Assembly: GCA_051453625.1 (NCBI GenBank)
Contig: JBOZIK010000001.1
Location: 218,434,667 to 218,463,640, forward strand
From: Welwitschia mirabilis
Taxonomy: Eukaryota; Gnetophyta; Gnetopsida; Welwitschiales
Direction: 5' to 3'
Length of the DNA: 28,974 bases
Shown here: piece after piece, positions 1 to 10,377 of the stretch
Numbering within the stretch: the first letter of the stretch is position 1
Layout of the letters: each line of letters begins with the position of its first letter
Translations under genes and position numbers: made by a program
The notes under the pieces: generated by a model
What the model was told of the DNA's origin: nothing
The model's database searches: none
The model's input: the letters and a program-made list of their open reading frames with translations, nothing else

Positions 1-300
1 ACCACTATAGATCCGGCTTGCATCAAATTGGTATTTTTATGCTTTCAGTTTTTAGTTCTTTACTTTCATTATTTTCTCTTACTATGCACATTCTAGATTG
101 GTTCATATTTTGTATGCAAGTCTTTGTTTCATATTGAATTCATTTAGAATATTGTATTGGAATTTTTTAAAGAACCTATTCAGCCCCCCTAGGGTTCTCG
201 ATCCTATCAACTTGCACCAGGATTCAAACTCTATAATGTTCAGAGCCTTAATAAGTGCTTCTTCTTAGGTTCCATAAAAGGGACCTATGTTTCCTAATCA
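1..300 (+). mobile_element. Possible copia-type leader relic
   Basis: Two short stretches resemble the region just inside the 5' LTR of plant Ty1/copia (SIRE-like) elements. At 20-33 the text 'catcaaattggtat' is like the run-up to a tRNA-Met primer-binding site. At 173-210 a 'cctattcagcccccctaggg' motif is followed by 'gatcctatcaa', a combination I associate with copia leaders. No LTR ends, gag or target-site duplication are visible. It is therefore at best a degraded fragment, and coincidence is possible. Confidence 0.22.
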
Positions 301-1855
301 CAATTTCTGGCACACACACCATGAATCCCATCATTGTTCTTTATATAATTGTCTAAGAAGACAGTGTCACAAACCCATCCTTTCGTATCTTTGTTTTATA
401 GTTGTTTGTCTCATTTCTATTATTGTTGTATTTTAAAACTTTAACATTGCACTAGTAACTAGCTAACTACAAATAGGAAATCCCTGTGGTTTAGTTACTT
501 GTTATTTTTTAATGAAAGTGGAGGCCCTTCCACAGTCGCCTATAGTCCACATTCACCAGGATCTTAGAATATCTTTCTTATTATTGTTATCTTACTTGGG
601 AAAGTTCCTCGATACCATGTCAAGATGTTGCTTTCATTTCTTTTAAAAGATGACAGATGCATATGTTTATCCTTCAGTATTCAATTTCTAGAATTCTCAT
701 GCTGGCCTCATGGGAGTTCTATTTGATTTGATTCCGGTTTCATGAAATTTAATTATCACCGTTCTCTCAAACTTTGAAAGCAATATTTATTAATTCTAAA
801 TTTCACTTTCACATAATCATTTTGTGGAAATAGCCTGAGGTTATGTGGCTATAACTTTACAAATTCTAATACAAGGAAAGGGGAAATGAGACACTTGCAA
901 TGAAAGATTCAGAAAAAGATCTTGTATTGGAATAACCACCCTATTAAATGTCAATATTCAGAAAGGTTCCTACAGGATTTCATAAGTAGCCTCATTAAGA
1001 GTAGAGTCATTAAGAGATGGTTAGAAACGAGAAAAGGTATGTGTAATCTGGCTCAAAAGGCAAGGTACTCTTCAAGAAAAGTGAAGAGGCATATTGCCGC
1101 TGTTGTTGTTGTATTGCAAAGAATTGTTGTATGCTTCCTTCTTGTGCTGGCTTAAGGCAATCCTCCATTGTCATGGACGTTGACAATTAGGCTGAACCAT
1201 GTTAATCTTCATGTCTCTCAACCTTTTTGCATTTCATTTCTTTAGTGTTTTGCTGTTTGTTTTTGCACTTTACTTCACAGTTTTGCATTTGGTATTCTTC
1301 CATCTGTTTGTTACTTGATCCAGTTATTCTCGCATATTTCTCGCCACATATCATGACAAGGAGATCAAAAGCTATTGGCATTGCAACAAAACAAAGTTTG
1401 GTATTAATTAGCTAAGAGTTAAAGTCTAAGTGGCTGGGTGAGAAGAGTGATCTCTTATGGGTAGATAAGGAAAAGTTACTAAGATTCTGCTATAATATTA
1501 GGAAAATATAGCATCATCAACATCAATGACTACTTTTAATGGTTTTCTCTCTTTTCTAGTATAATTCAGATCAATGATAAATAACTTAGTCCTAAGAGAT
1601 TAATTGCCACTGAAATGTTAACTTGGGTCAGCAAATCATGATAATCCAAACAAGATTGGCCCTTCCATTGGTTGGAGATTAATTGCTAGTCGATTAAAAA
1701 TTGATCTTTGATATTAAAACTGAAGTCTTCACATTTTCCATGTCCTAACCTTTTGAACTTGCAAACACAATGAAGCAAATTTAATAACTTCACCTCCTGA
1801 ATTAGACTCTTGATGTATTTCTAGTCATCTTCATGAGATCATTGTTGTACCTAAT

Positions 1856-1866
1856 GCTCTGATACC
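1856..1866 (-). mobile_element. Possible copia primer-binding site (tRNA-Met type)
   Basis: The plus strand reads GCTCTGATACC, so the minus strand reads GGTATCAGAGC. This is the core of the initiator tRNA-Met primer-binding site used by most plant Ty1/copia elements. On the minus strand an LTR would lie to the right (above 1870) and gag to the left. Neither an LTR end nor a gag frame was recognised, so this may be an isolated relic or an 11-bp chance match. Confidence 0.28.
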
Positions 1867-2009
1867 CTGGGTTTGCAAAGTATAGTGACACACACTTCCT
1901 AATGCTGCTCTTATTAATTTGTGTTAATGTGTTTTTCTCACCTCATCACAACCTTTTGTAATTACAAATTTGCCAACATATTTGATCATTACATTCAACT
2001 CTTAATTAA

Positions 2010-2051
2010 GTGTTGATTAAATTTCCTACTTGTAGTAAACTTAATCAACAC
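2010..2051. repeat. Imperfect inverted repeat (hairpin)
   Basis: Two 15-base arms (2010-2024 and 2037-2051) are complementary with one mismatch and flank a 12-base loop. The arms read GTGTTGATTAAATTT and AAACTTAATCAACAC. No gene borders it, so a terminator role is unlikely. A fold-back transposon remnant or chance in AT-rich DNA are both possible. Confidence 0.6.
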
Positions 2052-3595
2052 AGAGTATAGTCCACAACTCCATTGTGGCATTTCACTTGAAGACAAGCAA
2101 TCACTTTATTCCAGAATTATAAGCTGTTTTGCACAAGTTTTGAACTTCCTTTTCAAAAGGATGACATGACTGCTTACCTTCAGAGAAGAATTCCACTTGC
2201 ACATTGTTGACAAAGGAGTGGAAACTATCGTGGTTCATCACATTCATCAGATGTCTTGTGTGAAAATTGACAAAAAGAAGGGTGGAATAAAGAAATTGAT
2301 GTTGCTAACTTGCTACGAAAAACAACCTACGAATAACAAAGAGATAGAGCAGTAAAAATTAAGTAAATAGAAAGAACATCAAGGTGAAATAAAGATACTT
2401 CAGTTGTATAATAATCTTGCATAAAGGTAAACATTCACAGAAGAAACAGATCAAACCTCAACTACTTCATAGCAAAATGAATATGAGAAATAATAAGCAA
2501 GTTTTCCAACACTTTTATGGCAAGACAATCTAATTAACCACAACCATAAAAGCAAGGGTTATTACCCTGACTGCCAAAATTACAGGAAGCAATTCCACTA
2601 GCATACCATTAAACATACATATGACAAGTGTAAAGAAAGAGTCATCCGTACATCAAATAGAAAACCACACAACTGGTATTTGTTACTATGAACTTCTTGG
2701 CTATATTGCAGTGTCTGGGAGACTGGTCCAGAAAGGGGGCATAGACTAGTTTGTGAAGCCACACATTTTGATTGATGGGAAATTGTTATGTAGGTTGCTT
2801 AATCCATTGTTGCCTTCCCCATCGTCTAGTTGTAGGATTTTTTCGTATGATATTGTTATCGAGGTTGAGGCATTCTTGTCCCTTGAAATCGTGTGATCTC
2901 ATAAACAACAGGGATAAATGACAAGAACTAGGTAATGCTATGAAGGATAAAATGGTCCCCAACATTGGATTCAATCTGTCGAACTTTTTATTTAAGAGTT
3001 AAGACATTGATCTAATGAACCCAACACTTTAATAAATCCTACATTTTTGTATGTATGGATTATTCTACTAAATGAGTTTAGGTACAACTGCTTCAGAAAT
3101 GCAAAACGTCTACAACAGTAATCTTTTGTAGCAAAAGCCACAAGACAGGATTGCCATTCTGGGAATTTTCATTTCCACCAGTAGTATCCATTTCACAAGT
3201 GAAATCTTTAAGTTGCTTTTATACCTTGTGGATATAACCCTAAGGTGATGTTAAGACCAATAGATAAGCTGAAGTAACCAATTACATGAAATTTACAGCA
3301 TTTCTTATCAAAAAACCATTAATAAATAAAAACACGATTGACAACAAAGTTTCATGATGCTCTGCACACTCACCGTACCATGTGGAAAGGCCCAACCAAT
3401 CATACCACATAGGAACTTGAGTGCAGTGATTGTGTATAGTAATGTAGTATTATCTCCATTCCCCACGAAATAAAAACCCTACGGAAAGCAATGAAGCTTC
3501 CCCTACCCTAGACCTAATCTCTACTTGCCATAATGGCCAAAAAACTTAAACGAAATTCACAAAATAATGGCCACATAATCTATACTACAATTAGT

Positions 3596-3890
3596 CTTGT
3601 AATAAATATATAGAAAAACTTGAAAGTTCATATTACATTACTATTCAGGCTCCAACAGCCCCAACCAACAGCAATGCAGTTCTCTTTTCTAATAGAAATG
3701 CCATTTGAAGCGGGCTCTGAAGATCCAGTTATGTGCCGTCACACAGGGAGAGTGGCGATCTGCGTGGAAAACCATGTGATCTGTCCCCTAGGCTGGGATC
3801 TGAGGGGAAAACCATGTAATCTGTCTCCTAGGCTGTACCCCACTGCAAACGATGTACCCAACTACTTGTCCAATAAATATGTAGAAAAAC
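3596..3890. repeat. GC-richer block bounded by imperfect direct repeats, with an internal 40-bp tandem duplication
   Basis: A segment of about 245 bp, clearly richer in GC than its surroundings, lies between two similar sequences at 3596-3619 and 3865-3890, both containing 'aataaatat' followed by 'tagaaaaac'. Inside it, 3757-3796 and 3797-3836 are tandem 40-bp copies differing at about five positions. Both copies contain 'ggaaaaccatgt' and 'cctaggctg'. The block lies about 0.3 kb beyond the last visible SCAI exon. It could be a small insertion or a transcribed piece of the gene's intron or 3' region. The plus-strand open frame across it has no recognisable domain. Confidence 0.55.
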
Positions 3891-4215
3891 ATATCAACAA
3901 CTTAATAGTTTACACCAACAACAATGTTTTCTTAAATAGAGTTTTAAGCCCGACAAATTAGTTAAATATATGGTAACTTTTTCCCAGAAGCTGCTCTGTT
4001 CAATCCTGTGTAAATAGGCAGACAAGCCACAACCCATTCCTCTAGAGGATATTTGCTGTGGTATTGTAAAGCCTGAATTACTGTATAGCATAACATAGGA
4101 TCAGTAGGAGTTTCTTTTCTTTTCTTTATGTTGAAAAGGCCCCGCTTTTTTCAGTTAGTATTTCATGTTCAAAGATAACAGATCCATACCCAATCATAAG
4201 AGTAGAGTTGCTTAC

Positions 4216-4572
4216 CTGAAAAGTCCTGCGGTACTCATCAACTAGCATGCGAAACTGATAAACAAGTTGGTGAACCATTTCCTTACGATTCAGCAAGAGG
4301 CACACCATGATAAATCGGGCATAACATCGAAGCTGTTTGTTCGCCAACGAGATATCCTGGTTAGCTGTATCCTTAAAATATTCACGGCTCAGAATAGCTT
4401 CATAGAAGATATAGGACTCCGCCAAGTAACTGGCTTCGCTGGTCCGCTGATATTGGCTAAAGTAAAGCTGCCCTATCCGAGATGCAATCTCGCCTATTTC
4501 CCAACGCTTAAGACCCTCTTCCACTAATTTCTGTCTGTTTTCTTGCTGAAATTTCCACAACTGCGTATAGAC
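4216..4572 (-). CDS. SCAI: SCAI-family protein (DUF3550/UPF0682), internal exon
   Basis: This 357-bp exon is in phase 0 at both ends (119 codons). It begins after a TTAG acceptor (4573-4576 on the plus strand as ctaa) and ends at CAG followed by a GTAAG donor (4215-4211). Translation starts VYTQLWKFQQENRQKL, includes WEIGEIASRIGQLYFSQY and ESYIFYEAILSREYF, and ends with a leucine/valine-rich stretch and RRTFQ. I recognise these as the conserved N-terminal part of plant proteins annotated as SCAI or DUF3550/UPF0682. Animal SCAI is a nuclear cofactor that represses MRTF/SRF-dependent transcription and also acts in DNA repair; the plant role is not established. The frame is undamaged. The protein continues after RRTFQ, and the next exon was not found in the 4.2 kb to the left, so a long intron or truncation follows. 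Confidence 0.9.
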
Positions 4573-4900
4573 CTAAGATGCATATATTGAACAAATTTAG
4601 CAGAAAGAAAGGCGCCCTAACCTTCAAAAGTATAAATATCCTGTGAATCTACTCAGAAAAATGTCCTAAAAATAAAGTTTAATTGAACCGAATAGACTAA
4701 GAAATTGAAAATTTGAAAATTTTTCAGCCAACGAAAAAGAGAGAGATGTTAACCCGATATATCCGCTAAAATTATTAATAAAAACCGATAAGTGACCAGT
4801 GAATTCTCAAACGATTCCCAGCCAATTGAGCTATTCCTAACTTAAAATTTGGCATATTAAAGTAACACCTATTATGGGGCATGGAAAAAGGTTCAAATAC
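4573..4900 (-). other. SCAI intron 1
   Basis: This 328-bp intron has GT at its 5' end (plus-strand 'ac' at 4899-4900) and AG at its 3' end (plus-strand 'ct' at 4573-4574). Removing it joins YFQKVFK to VYTQLW without a frame change. The sequence is AT-rich, as expected for a plant intron, and reading through it meets stop codons after a short non-conserved tail. Confidence 0.85.
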
Positions 4901-5134
4901 CTTAAAGACTTTCTGAAAGTAAGAATCGTATCTGTTGCGACCATAGGCAGGCAAGTCCCTAACACGAGCGAATTTCCTGTCCGCTTTCTCCACCAGATTC
5001 CAGTACACTTCTCTTGCATCCATCCCTCTTTGATCGAATGCCCCGATTCCCCAAGTTTTCGGNNNNNNNNNNNNNNNNNNNNNNNNNNNNNNNNNNNNNN
5101 NNNNNNNNNNNNNNNNNNNNNNNNNNACTGTCAT
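4901..5134 (-). CDS. SCAI: SCAI-family protein, first visible coding exon (interrupted by an assembly gap)
   Basis: The readable part, 4901-5062, is 54 codons in the same gene. It contains TWGIGAFDQRGMDAREVYW, then VEKADRKFARVRDLP, and ends YFQKVFK. The exon closes at AAG followed by GTATTTG, a usable GT donor, and splices in phase 0 to VYTQLW of the next exon. A 64-base N run covers 5063-5126. The first ATG upstream in the same frame, if the gap length is correct, is at 5134 (ATGACAGT), giving a start about 24 codons before the readable part. The start is uncertain because of the gap; the exon itself is well supported by family similarity and the splice junction. Confidence 0.82.
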
Positions 5135-5313
5135 TTCTGTGAGCGCGTGAGACGAGCAGTAGGTTCTTTTCCTACCAGTGATCTGAAAGCTATTGATTCA
5201 ACAGTGATGTTGTAATTTGACAATTTTGGCACGAAATCTACACAAGCGACGCTGCGGGGATCCGACGCGACGTACTCTCGAAGAATGTCAAGTCCATCTC
5301 GGGAACAGGTCAA
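5131..5313 (-). CDS. Possible upstream ORF in the SCAI 5' leader
   Basis: A 60-codon frame starts at ATG 5313 and ends at a TGA that shares bases with the presumed SCAI start codon in the four-base overlap ATGA (5134-5131). The peptide begins MTCSRDGLDILREYV and ends TARLTRSQK; I recognise no domain. If the leader is unspliced here, translation of this frame would affect SCAI initiation. It could equally be non-translated leader, or the true start of SCAI could lie in the N run. The frame is in the GC-richer, CpG-containing part upstream of the gene. Confidence 0.3.
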   Translation of the reverse strand: MTCSRDGLDILREYVASDPRSVACVDFVPKLSNYNITVESIAFRSLVGKEPTARLTRSQK

Positions 5314-5660
5314 GCTTTGAGCTCACTAATTCTGCTGCAACTACTGCTTCTGCCTTTGCTTCTGCGAATGTGCTATTTCGCATGCCGTGTATACGCTGTC
5401 ACTCTGTTGCAGGTAAACCGGCAAAAGGGTCAAAAGAAAAGAAGATGAAAACCCTCGTCTGTACTCTGCCACGTGTTGTGGCAAAGATCTCTTTGCCTGA
5501 CTTCTTTTCTTACGCACAAAAATTCACTGCTTCCCAAACTTTCTCTGGTTTCTCGTCAGGTAGGATCGAAGCGGAAGTGATTGGTTAGACTAAGCTTCAA
5601 CGATTTTCAGAGTATAGTGCGTGTTTATACCTGTTGGGCTTATAGGCCTGATGACATGGG
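5135..5660 (-). promoter_or_regulatory. Presumed SCAI 5' leader and promoter
   Basis: Directly upstream of the minus-strand gene lies about 450 bp that is visibly richer in GC and CpG than the rest of the window, ending in normal AT-rich DNA at about 5.65 kb. It contains a G-box at 5470-5475, a CCAAT box on the minus strand (ATTGG at 5580-5584) and a TATA-like TATAAA on the minus strand (5624-5629). The TATA-like word lies further from the gene than the CCAAT box, so not all of these can be used in the classical order. A plus-strand open frame at 5217-5588 is most likely a by-product of composition. Confidence 0.5.
5469..5476. promoter_or_regulatory. G-box (CACGTG)
   Basis: A palindromic CACGTG core occupies 5470-5475, about 336 bp upstream of the presumed SCAI start. 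G-boxes bind plant bHLH and bZIP factors, in light and abscisic-acid responses for example. One six-base site alone is weak evidence; its place in the GC-richer upstream region of a recognised gene raises the odds. Confidence 0.4.
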
Positions 5661-6640
5661 CAAGATGTTTTTGGACCAAAACTGGATGACGACCTGATTG
5701 ATGTTATCGTTGGGCATGGATCATGAATGATTGACTTCCTTTACGTGTTTCGGTGTTTAATACTTGCATTTCATCATTTTCAATAACTGCTTTCAAAGAT
5801 AGTAGGAGATTACTTCAATATGAGAAGTTGTAACTTATCATGACTTTTTGTGGTTTGGTTGAGGTGTTAAAATGTTTGAATTTTTGAATAAAGTAATTGA
5901 TTTGATAGTTCTATGGTAGTTTAAGGCCTTGTTTTTAGGAAGGTATTGAAATTTTAGATGTGCTATTTGGCATGTTATAAGTCCTTAGGCAGAATTAATA
6001 TTTTGTTTGGGTGATAGCGGTGGCAATACTTCTCGGGAAGGTATAGTCACTAAAAGTTTTGAGTTTGACATCTCCTTATAAAATAAGGATAAGCCAAAGT
6101 TGTACAAGTCTGATTGGCATGACACTTGTTCTGTATTTAGGAGGTTGTGGATTTGAAACTTTGCCTTACTTGGCATGACACTTGTTCTTTGTTTAGGAGG
6201 TTGTGGATTTGAAACTTTGCCTTACTTGGCATACTTCAAATGCTTTAGCTAGAGACTTGCCTCAGTGACATGCAAAATGTCTAATATCAAGGAATTCTGT
6301 AACATGTGAAGAGTCCAACAGGCAACTGAAACGGCCTCTTTTCCTTCTGACAACATATGTGCATAACATTAATGAATCAACCATGCATCCATAAACATCT
6401 TATCGTGCAAACAAATAAAACCCTTCTATTTCCTATCATTACCTTTTATTTCCTACCATTAACTCTACTCTGAATTTTTGCAAGTTCTTTGGTGTTTGTC
6501 ACTATGCATTCTGATCTTTGCTATTCACTGCTATTTAACGTTTGGTATCTATCATTTCAATTAGTGTCTAGCCAGTGTCACAGATTATTTGTAGCTATTA
6601 TCGTTTTCACTCTGTTTACTAATTAGGTCAAGCTTCCTCT
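5660..6640. other. Intergenic AT-rich DNA upstream of SCAI
   Basis: No gene is seen. The minus-strand open frame at 5985-6176 overlaps a tandem duplication and has no recognisable motif. The stretch holds the 56-bp duplication listed separately and otherwise nothing distinctive. Confidence 0.55.
6114..6232. repeat. 56-bp tandem duplication
   Basis: Units at 6114-6169 and 6170-6225 are the same length and differ at two positions, followed by the first few bases of a third unit ('ttggcat'). Each unit contains 'ggaggttgtggatttgaaac'. The low divergence suggests a recent local duplication in otherwise old sequence. Confidence 0.9.
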
Positions 6641-6805
6641 TATTTTCTTTTTTTCTTCCTCTTGCTTTTTTTTTTAATAGATTTCTCTGCTTTTATTTTT
6701 TTGCTTTTGGTTTTTTTTTTTTTTTTTTTGATACAAATGTCTATGCCATTCATTAGAAAGCGCACAAGGTACAAAGGAAGGGGAAAAGTAGGAGAAGGCT
6801 CAGAA
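6640..6805 (-). mobile_element. Non-LTR-like 3' end with poly(A) tail
   Basis: Nineteen T's at 6711-6729, after a T-rich run from about 6640, are followed by 'gatacaaatgtctatgccat' and a purine-rich stretch. On the minus strand this is a short unique sequence ending in TTTGTATC plus poly(A). It resembles the 3' ends of plant LINE-type elements, which often end in a few bases before the A-tail. No reverse transcriptase frame lies on the minus strand to the right, so any element is severely 5'-truncated. The lysine-rich frame read from this T-tract (6640-6822 minus) is an artefact. Confidence 0.38.
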
Positions 6806-6807
6806 TA

Positions 6808-6995
6808 AAGTACCACTAACATTAACTTGAATAAAATATCAAAGTGGTCCTAACTCCTAAATAATATCATAAAGAACCCTTGAAATAGCATGTTCAATTT
6901 CAGTCAAAGGATGAACCTTGAAATTTCCAAATTATCTTACATAGGAACTATTTAAAAGACCCCATTGTATAGTATTTGCTTATTGGATTAACATG
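6808..6995. repeat. Dispersed repeat, copy 1
   Basis: This segment aligns by eye, with substitutions and small indels, to 13413-13580. Shared words include 'ataaaatatcaaagtg', 'aatatcata' and 'aggatga', in the same order and spacing. It follows directly after the poly(A)-type 3' end at 6640-6805 and may belong to the same element. No coding potential is recognised. Confidence 0.6.
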
Positions 6996-9900
6996 AAAGG
7001 TTTGATAGGGGAAATAACACATGTTGTTTTCATTCTTTCTATTTGGATTTCTACTTGCTCTACAACAAATAATAAATAGTAAGAATAAGAAGATGAGGGA
7101 TTGCTTAAATTCAAGATACTAATAACTTTTGATTTGTAGGGAGTTCTTTATGTTTGAAAGGGACTATTGTAATATCGTCCATTCATAATGAATTTTTTAG
7201 TTGTTACCTAAGAATTTAAAAGTGAATTTGTTAACTAGCCTGTGTTTTTTGATATTCATAGAGAAGTTAGCCTTTTATACTATTTTCTTTTCCATGTCCA
7301 TTGAGGAATCCAATGAAGGGTTGAATACCATAATGAATGAAACATAAAACTTGCTTATCACAAGAAATCAAGAAGGTCCAAATTTTTTAACTATGAAGAA
7401 TTGAATTGTTTTGATTAATTGTAGATATTACTTTCAACAAATGTTAAAATTTTAATGGCTCTATAATAATTTAAAATTTATGATGAAGGCATTTGGGATG
7501 AGTGGTTTAACAACATGCCAAAAATATTTATCCATGAGAATAGTAACTGTATAGAACTACTTCATTTTAATAAGCATGAACATGAAACATATTTGGAGGA
7601 CAAGCATTAATTTCACAACTTCTTTATCGATATGAAATGATAATGATAACATTGTCTCAAACACTTCTAAACTAAGTCTAAGAGTTGATTACCTTTGAGA
7701 GCATTTCAAAAATGGCTCAAGATTTTCTTAATACAAAATTTTAAAACCTCAATATTTGATACTAAACTACCTTATCATTGATATAGCACATTTAATTACT
7801 ATTTTTATAGAGTGTGGAGATGGCTACTCGTATATTGCAAATTTCATCTATTATTGAACTCTTTGTCTTATGATGGATGAATAGTATGAATAGTTTCAGT
7901 TGTAATGTATCATGACGTGTCTTTAATGTCTACTCATCATGATTTATTATGTGTCTTTTTTTATTTAATGTTTCATCATAATCTATAGAAGAAATTCATG
8001 TTAGAATATTTAGATATTTTGATAACATATATAATTCTTTACTTTTTTGTATGTTATTACTTAAATAGTAATTGAAATATGGTTTAGTTTTTTGTTCTTC
8101 AATTCATTGTTTTTATTTGCATCCCCTTTGGAATTGAATTACATGATTTTAATGTCCAAGGCATTTTTAAGGGTTGATTAAAAAAAAGAATGCATGAATC
8201 AAAAGGCTTTTGGGAGAATGCTTAACATGTTTCCCTTCAATATCCATGAGAAGAGAACTTTACCCAAAATGATATTAAGTGGCTAATATGTAAGGGCTTG
8301 TATTTTTCATGGTTTGATTAGGATCACCTTGCTAACATTAACAAGGGTAAGGAGAAGGTTGATGTTACTCTTGCAAAAATCACTATTCAAAAAAAGTATA
8401 GCCAGATAAAAGGCACTCCCATGAAGTTTAGTGATGTAATTGAAAGAGTGGGGTAACTTTAAAGCATTTTCAAAAGTAATTATTAACTTAATGTTTTTAT
8501 TCTTGTTTTTTACAAATTCAATATCTCACATAACTCATTCACTAGGTACCTATATCAATTTTGAACTAGAAGTAACAATAAATGTGAAACAAAAGCCTAT
8601 GCATAAGGGAAAGACATATGGCAAGAAAATAGGTTATTAATACTTGTTTATACCATGTAAAATCAGGGCTAATACCACTTCGGTTATATTCTTTTTCATA
8701 CGAGAGAGCATGTGGATCTCCAAGGTAAGGCATGTCATAGATTACTTGGTCCTAATTAATAAATGTCGTTTTCATCCCTCATATCTATCTAATGCAACAT
8801 AATAGAGCATTTTAAGAATGATAAAATAAGGATCGTCTATTAATACTATACACCACCAATTTCTTCCTAATTTATTTAGTGCTATTAGTGATAAAGATTT
8901 AGATTATCATAAACTTAGGGACATGTTTGTTTTGAAAAAGGATATTCTCAATATACACAAGAATAAAATGAGCCCATGTTAATACCATTAGATTGGTATT
9001 AAAAGTGTTAAACAGTAGGTGCAAAATCATATTAAGTTCTTTTTTAACTCAAGTTGAAAATAAATCATCAGGTCAAAGTTTGATATTGGGTGTCTAGTCT
9101 TCATGGATTCTATGAATGATGGTAAGGTATTGAAGGAATAGCATGGTTGTTGTGGATTCTACCTTTAATACAAATAAGGTGAGTAGAATTGGATCAAATA
9201 TTGATGTTTTATTTTACATTGTACAACATAGACCTAATATCTTACTATGTTATGATGACAATGCACTCTATGCACTGTGATGATCTTTGATACTCATGAT
9301 AATGGAGTTCCTTTATCTTGAACTATATCATCATAATATGAGGCAGAAGATGTATAGGTTTGATTAAGCTCTTGTTGAAAGATGTAGGCAAAGCTGACTA
9401 ATGCCGAAACCGTGACGACCGAGCGGGATGAACCATATTTGGCCTAGCTGCCTCCTAAAGGTTATACTATAGCTATAAATGCATTTTTAGTAGATGATTT
9501 AGTAGTTGAAATAGAAGCAATAAGGTTTAATATCTAACTCTTACATATATTAATACTAGTCGGTTACACATGATGTCTAAGATATTACTATTTCAATTAT
9601 TAATATCCTAGGAGTATCGTTGGCTATCATATCTTCTTATGTACTTAGCATGTAACCCATGCTTAACAATAACACTTGTATAGTAGGGTTAAAGATAAGG
9701 ATGTTAGGAAATGCATGTCTAAAAAACAATCAGTAATGATGCAATATTATTAACATGAGGCTTAATTTTTCAAAGAGATTATTGATTCTTAGTGGAAGTG
9801 CTATAACAAGCTTACATTTTTAGCATACCTTGACAAATATTGAATTAATAATGATAGATATCATATGTTGTTTATGTTTAAATTGATTTTAAATATTTCT

Positions 9901-10377
9901 ATATTAATATTATATTGATTTAATTATGTTTGTTGATTTACCTTACGTATGTGATTAAAATTGTATTGTGATGTTACACATCCACTATAGCATCCAAACA
10001 ATGCCATAAAGTCTTATCATGGCTTTGTAAAGAGTAACTTTTTAAGTAATAGAAAAGGTGCATCCTCTAAATGTGTTAGTAGGCTTCTTTAGCATCTCTC
10101 CCAAGCACATAACTGCTATTGGAATCAAGTGAGATTAAAAGATATAGGTTTCATTTCAAACACATGCTTGTAATATCAAAATAAGATGTCATAGGAGAGG
10201 GTCATCAATATCGATGATACTGATTGTAAATTAGATGATAGATGTAAAGATGCATACTATGTTCAAATCCAAAATCCTACGAGGAGGAAAATAATTTATC
10301 ATGTAATACAAATTTATTCAAATTTCATTACATAGAAATGCAAGGGATAAATAATAGGTCATTTCTATAAGCATGTC
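6996..10377 (+). other. AT-rich DNA with unrecognised decayed coding-like stretches
   Basis: No intact gene is visible. Several stretches on the plus strand read as plausible protein interrupted by stops and frame changes. Examples are 7681-7728 (RVDYL*EHFKNGSRFS), 8884-8931 (ISDKDLDYHKLRDMFV) and 8340-8450, which includes INKGKEKVDV. I do not recognise the family. The pattern is like that of the gypsy pol relic further right, so decayed transposon polyprotein is the likeliest source, but none of the usual RT, integrase or transposase signatures was found. Confidence 0.3.

Larger units (their letters stand above)
300..3595. other. AT-rich non-coding stretch, probably downstream intron or flank of the SCAI gene
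   Basis: No convincing exon was found on either strand. Short open frames (for example 922-1155, 1227-1415 and 2786-2974 minus) have no recognisable motif and AT-driven composition. The SCAI gene is read leftwards from 4.2 kb, so this stretch could be its next intron; I looked for the expected following exon and did not find it. Structured elements inside are a hairpin at 2010-2051 and a copia-like primer-binding motif at 1856-1866, listed separately. Confidence 0.5.

Noticed and set aside
922-1415. Two short plus-strand open frames (922-1155, 1227-1415)
   Set aside because: No motif, no splice context and AT-driven composition; expected by chance.
2786-2974. Minus-strand frame considered as the next SCAI exon
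   Set aside because: Its sequence does not resemble the SCAI domain, and it lacks suitable splice sites joined in phase.
3620-3961. Plus-strand 113-codon open frame
   Set aside because: It runs through a 40-bp tandem duplication and shows no recognisable domain; the repeat accounts for its internal similarity.
5217-5588. Plus-strand 123-codon open frame upstream of SCAI
   Set aside because: It overlaps the presumed leader and promoter of the minus-strand gene, shows no domain and is explained by the GC-richer composition.
6640-6822. Lysine-rich minus-strand frame
   Set aside because: It is the translation of poly(T)/poly(A) and adjacent low-complexity sequence.
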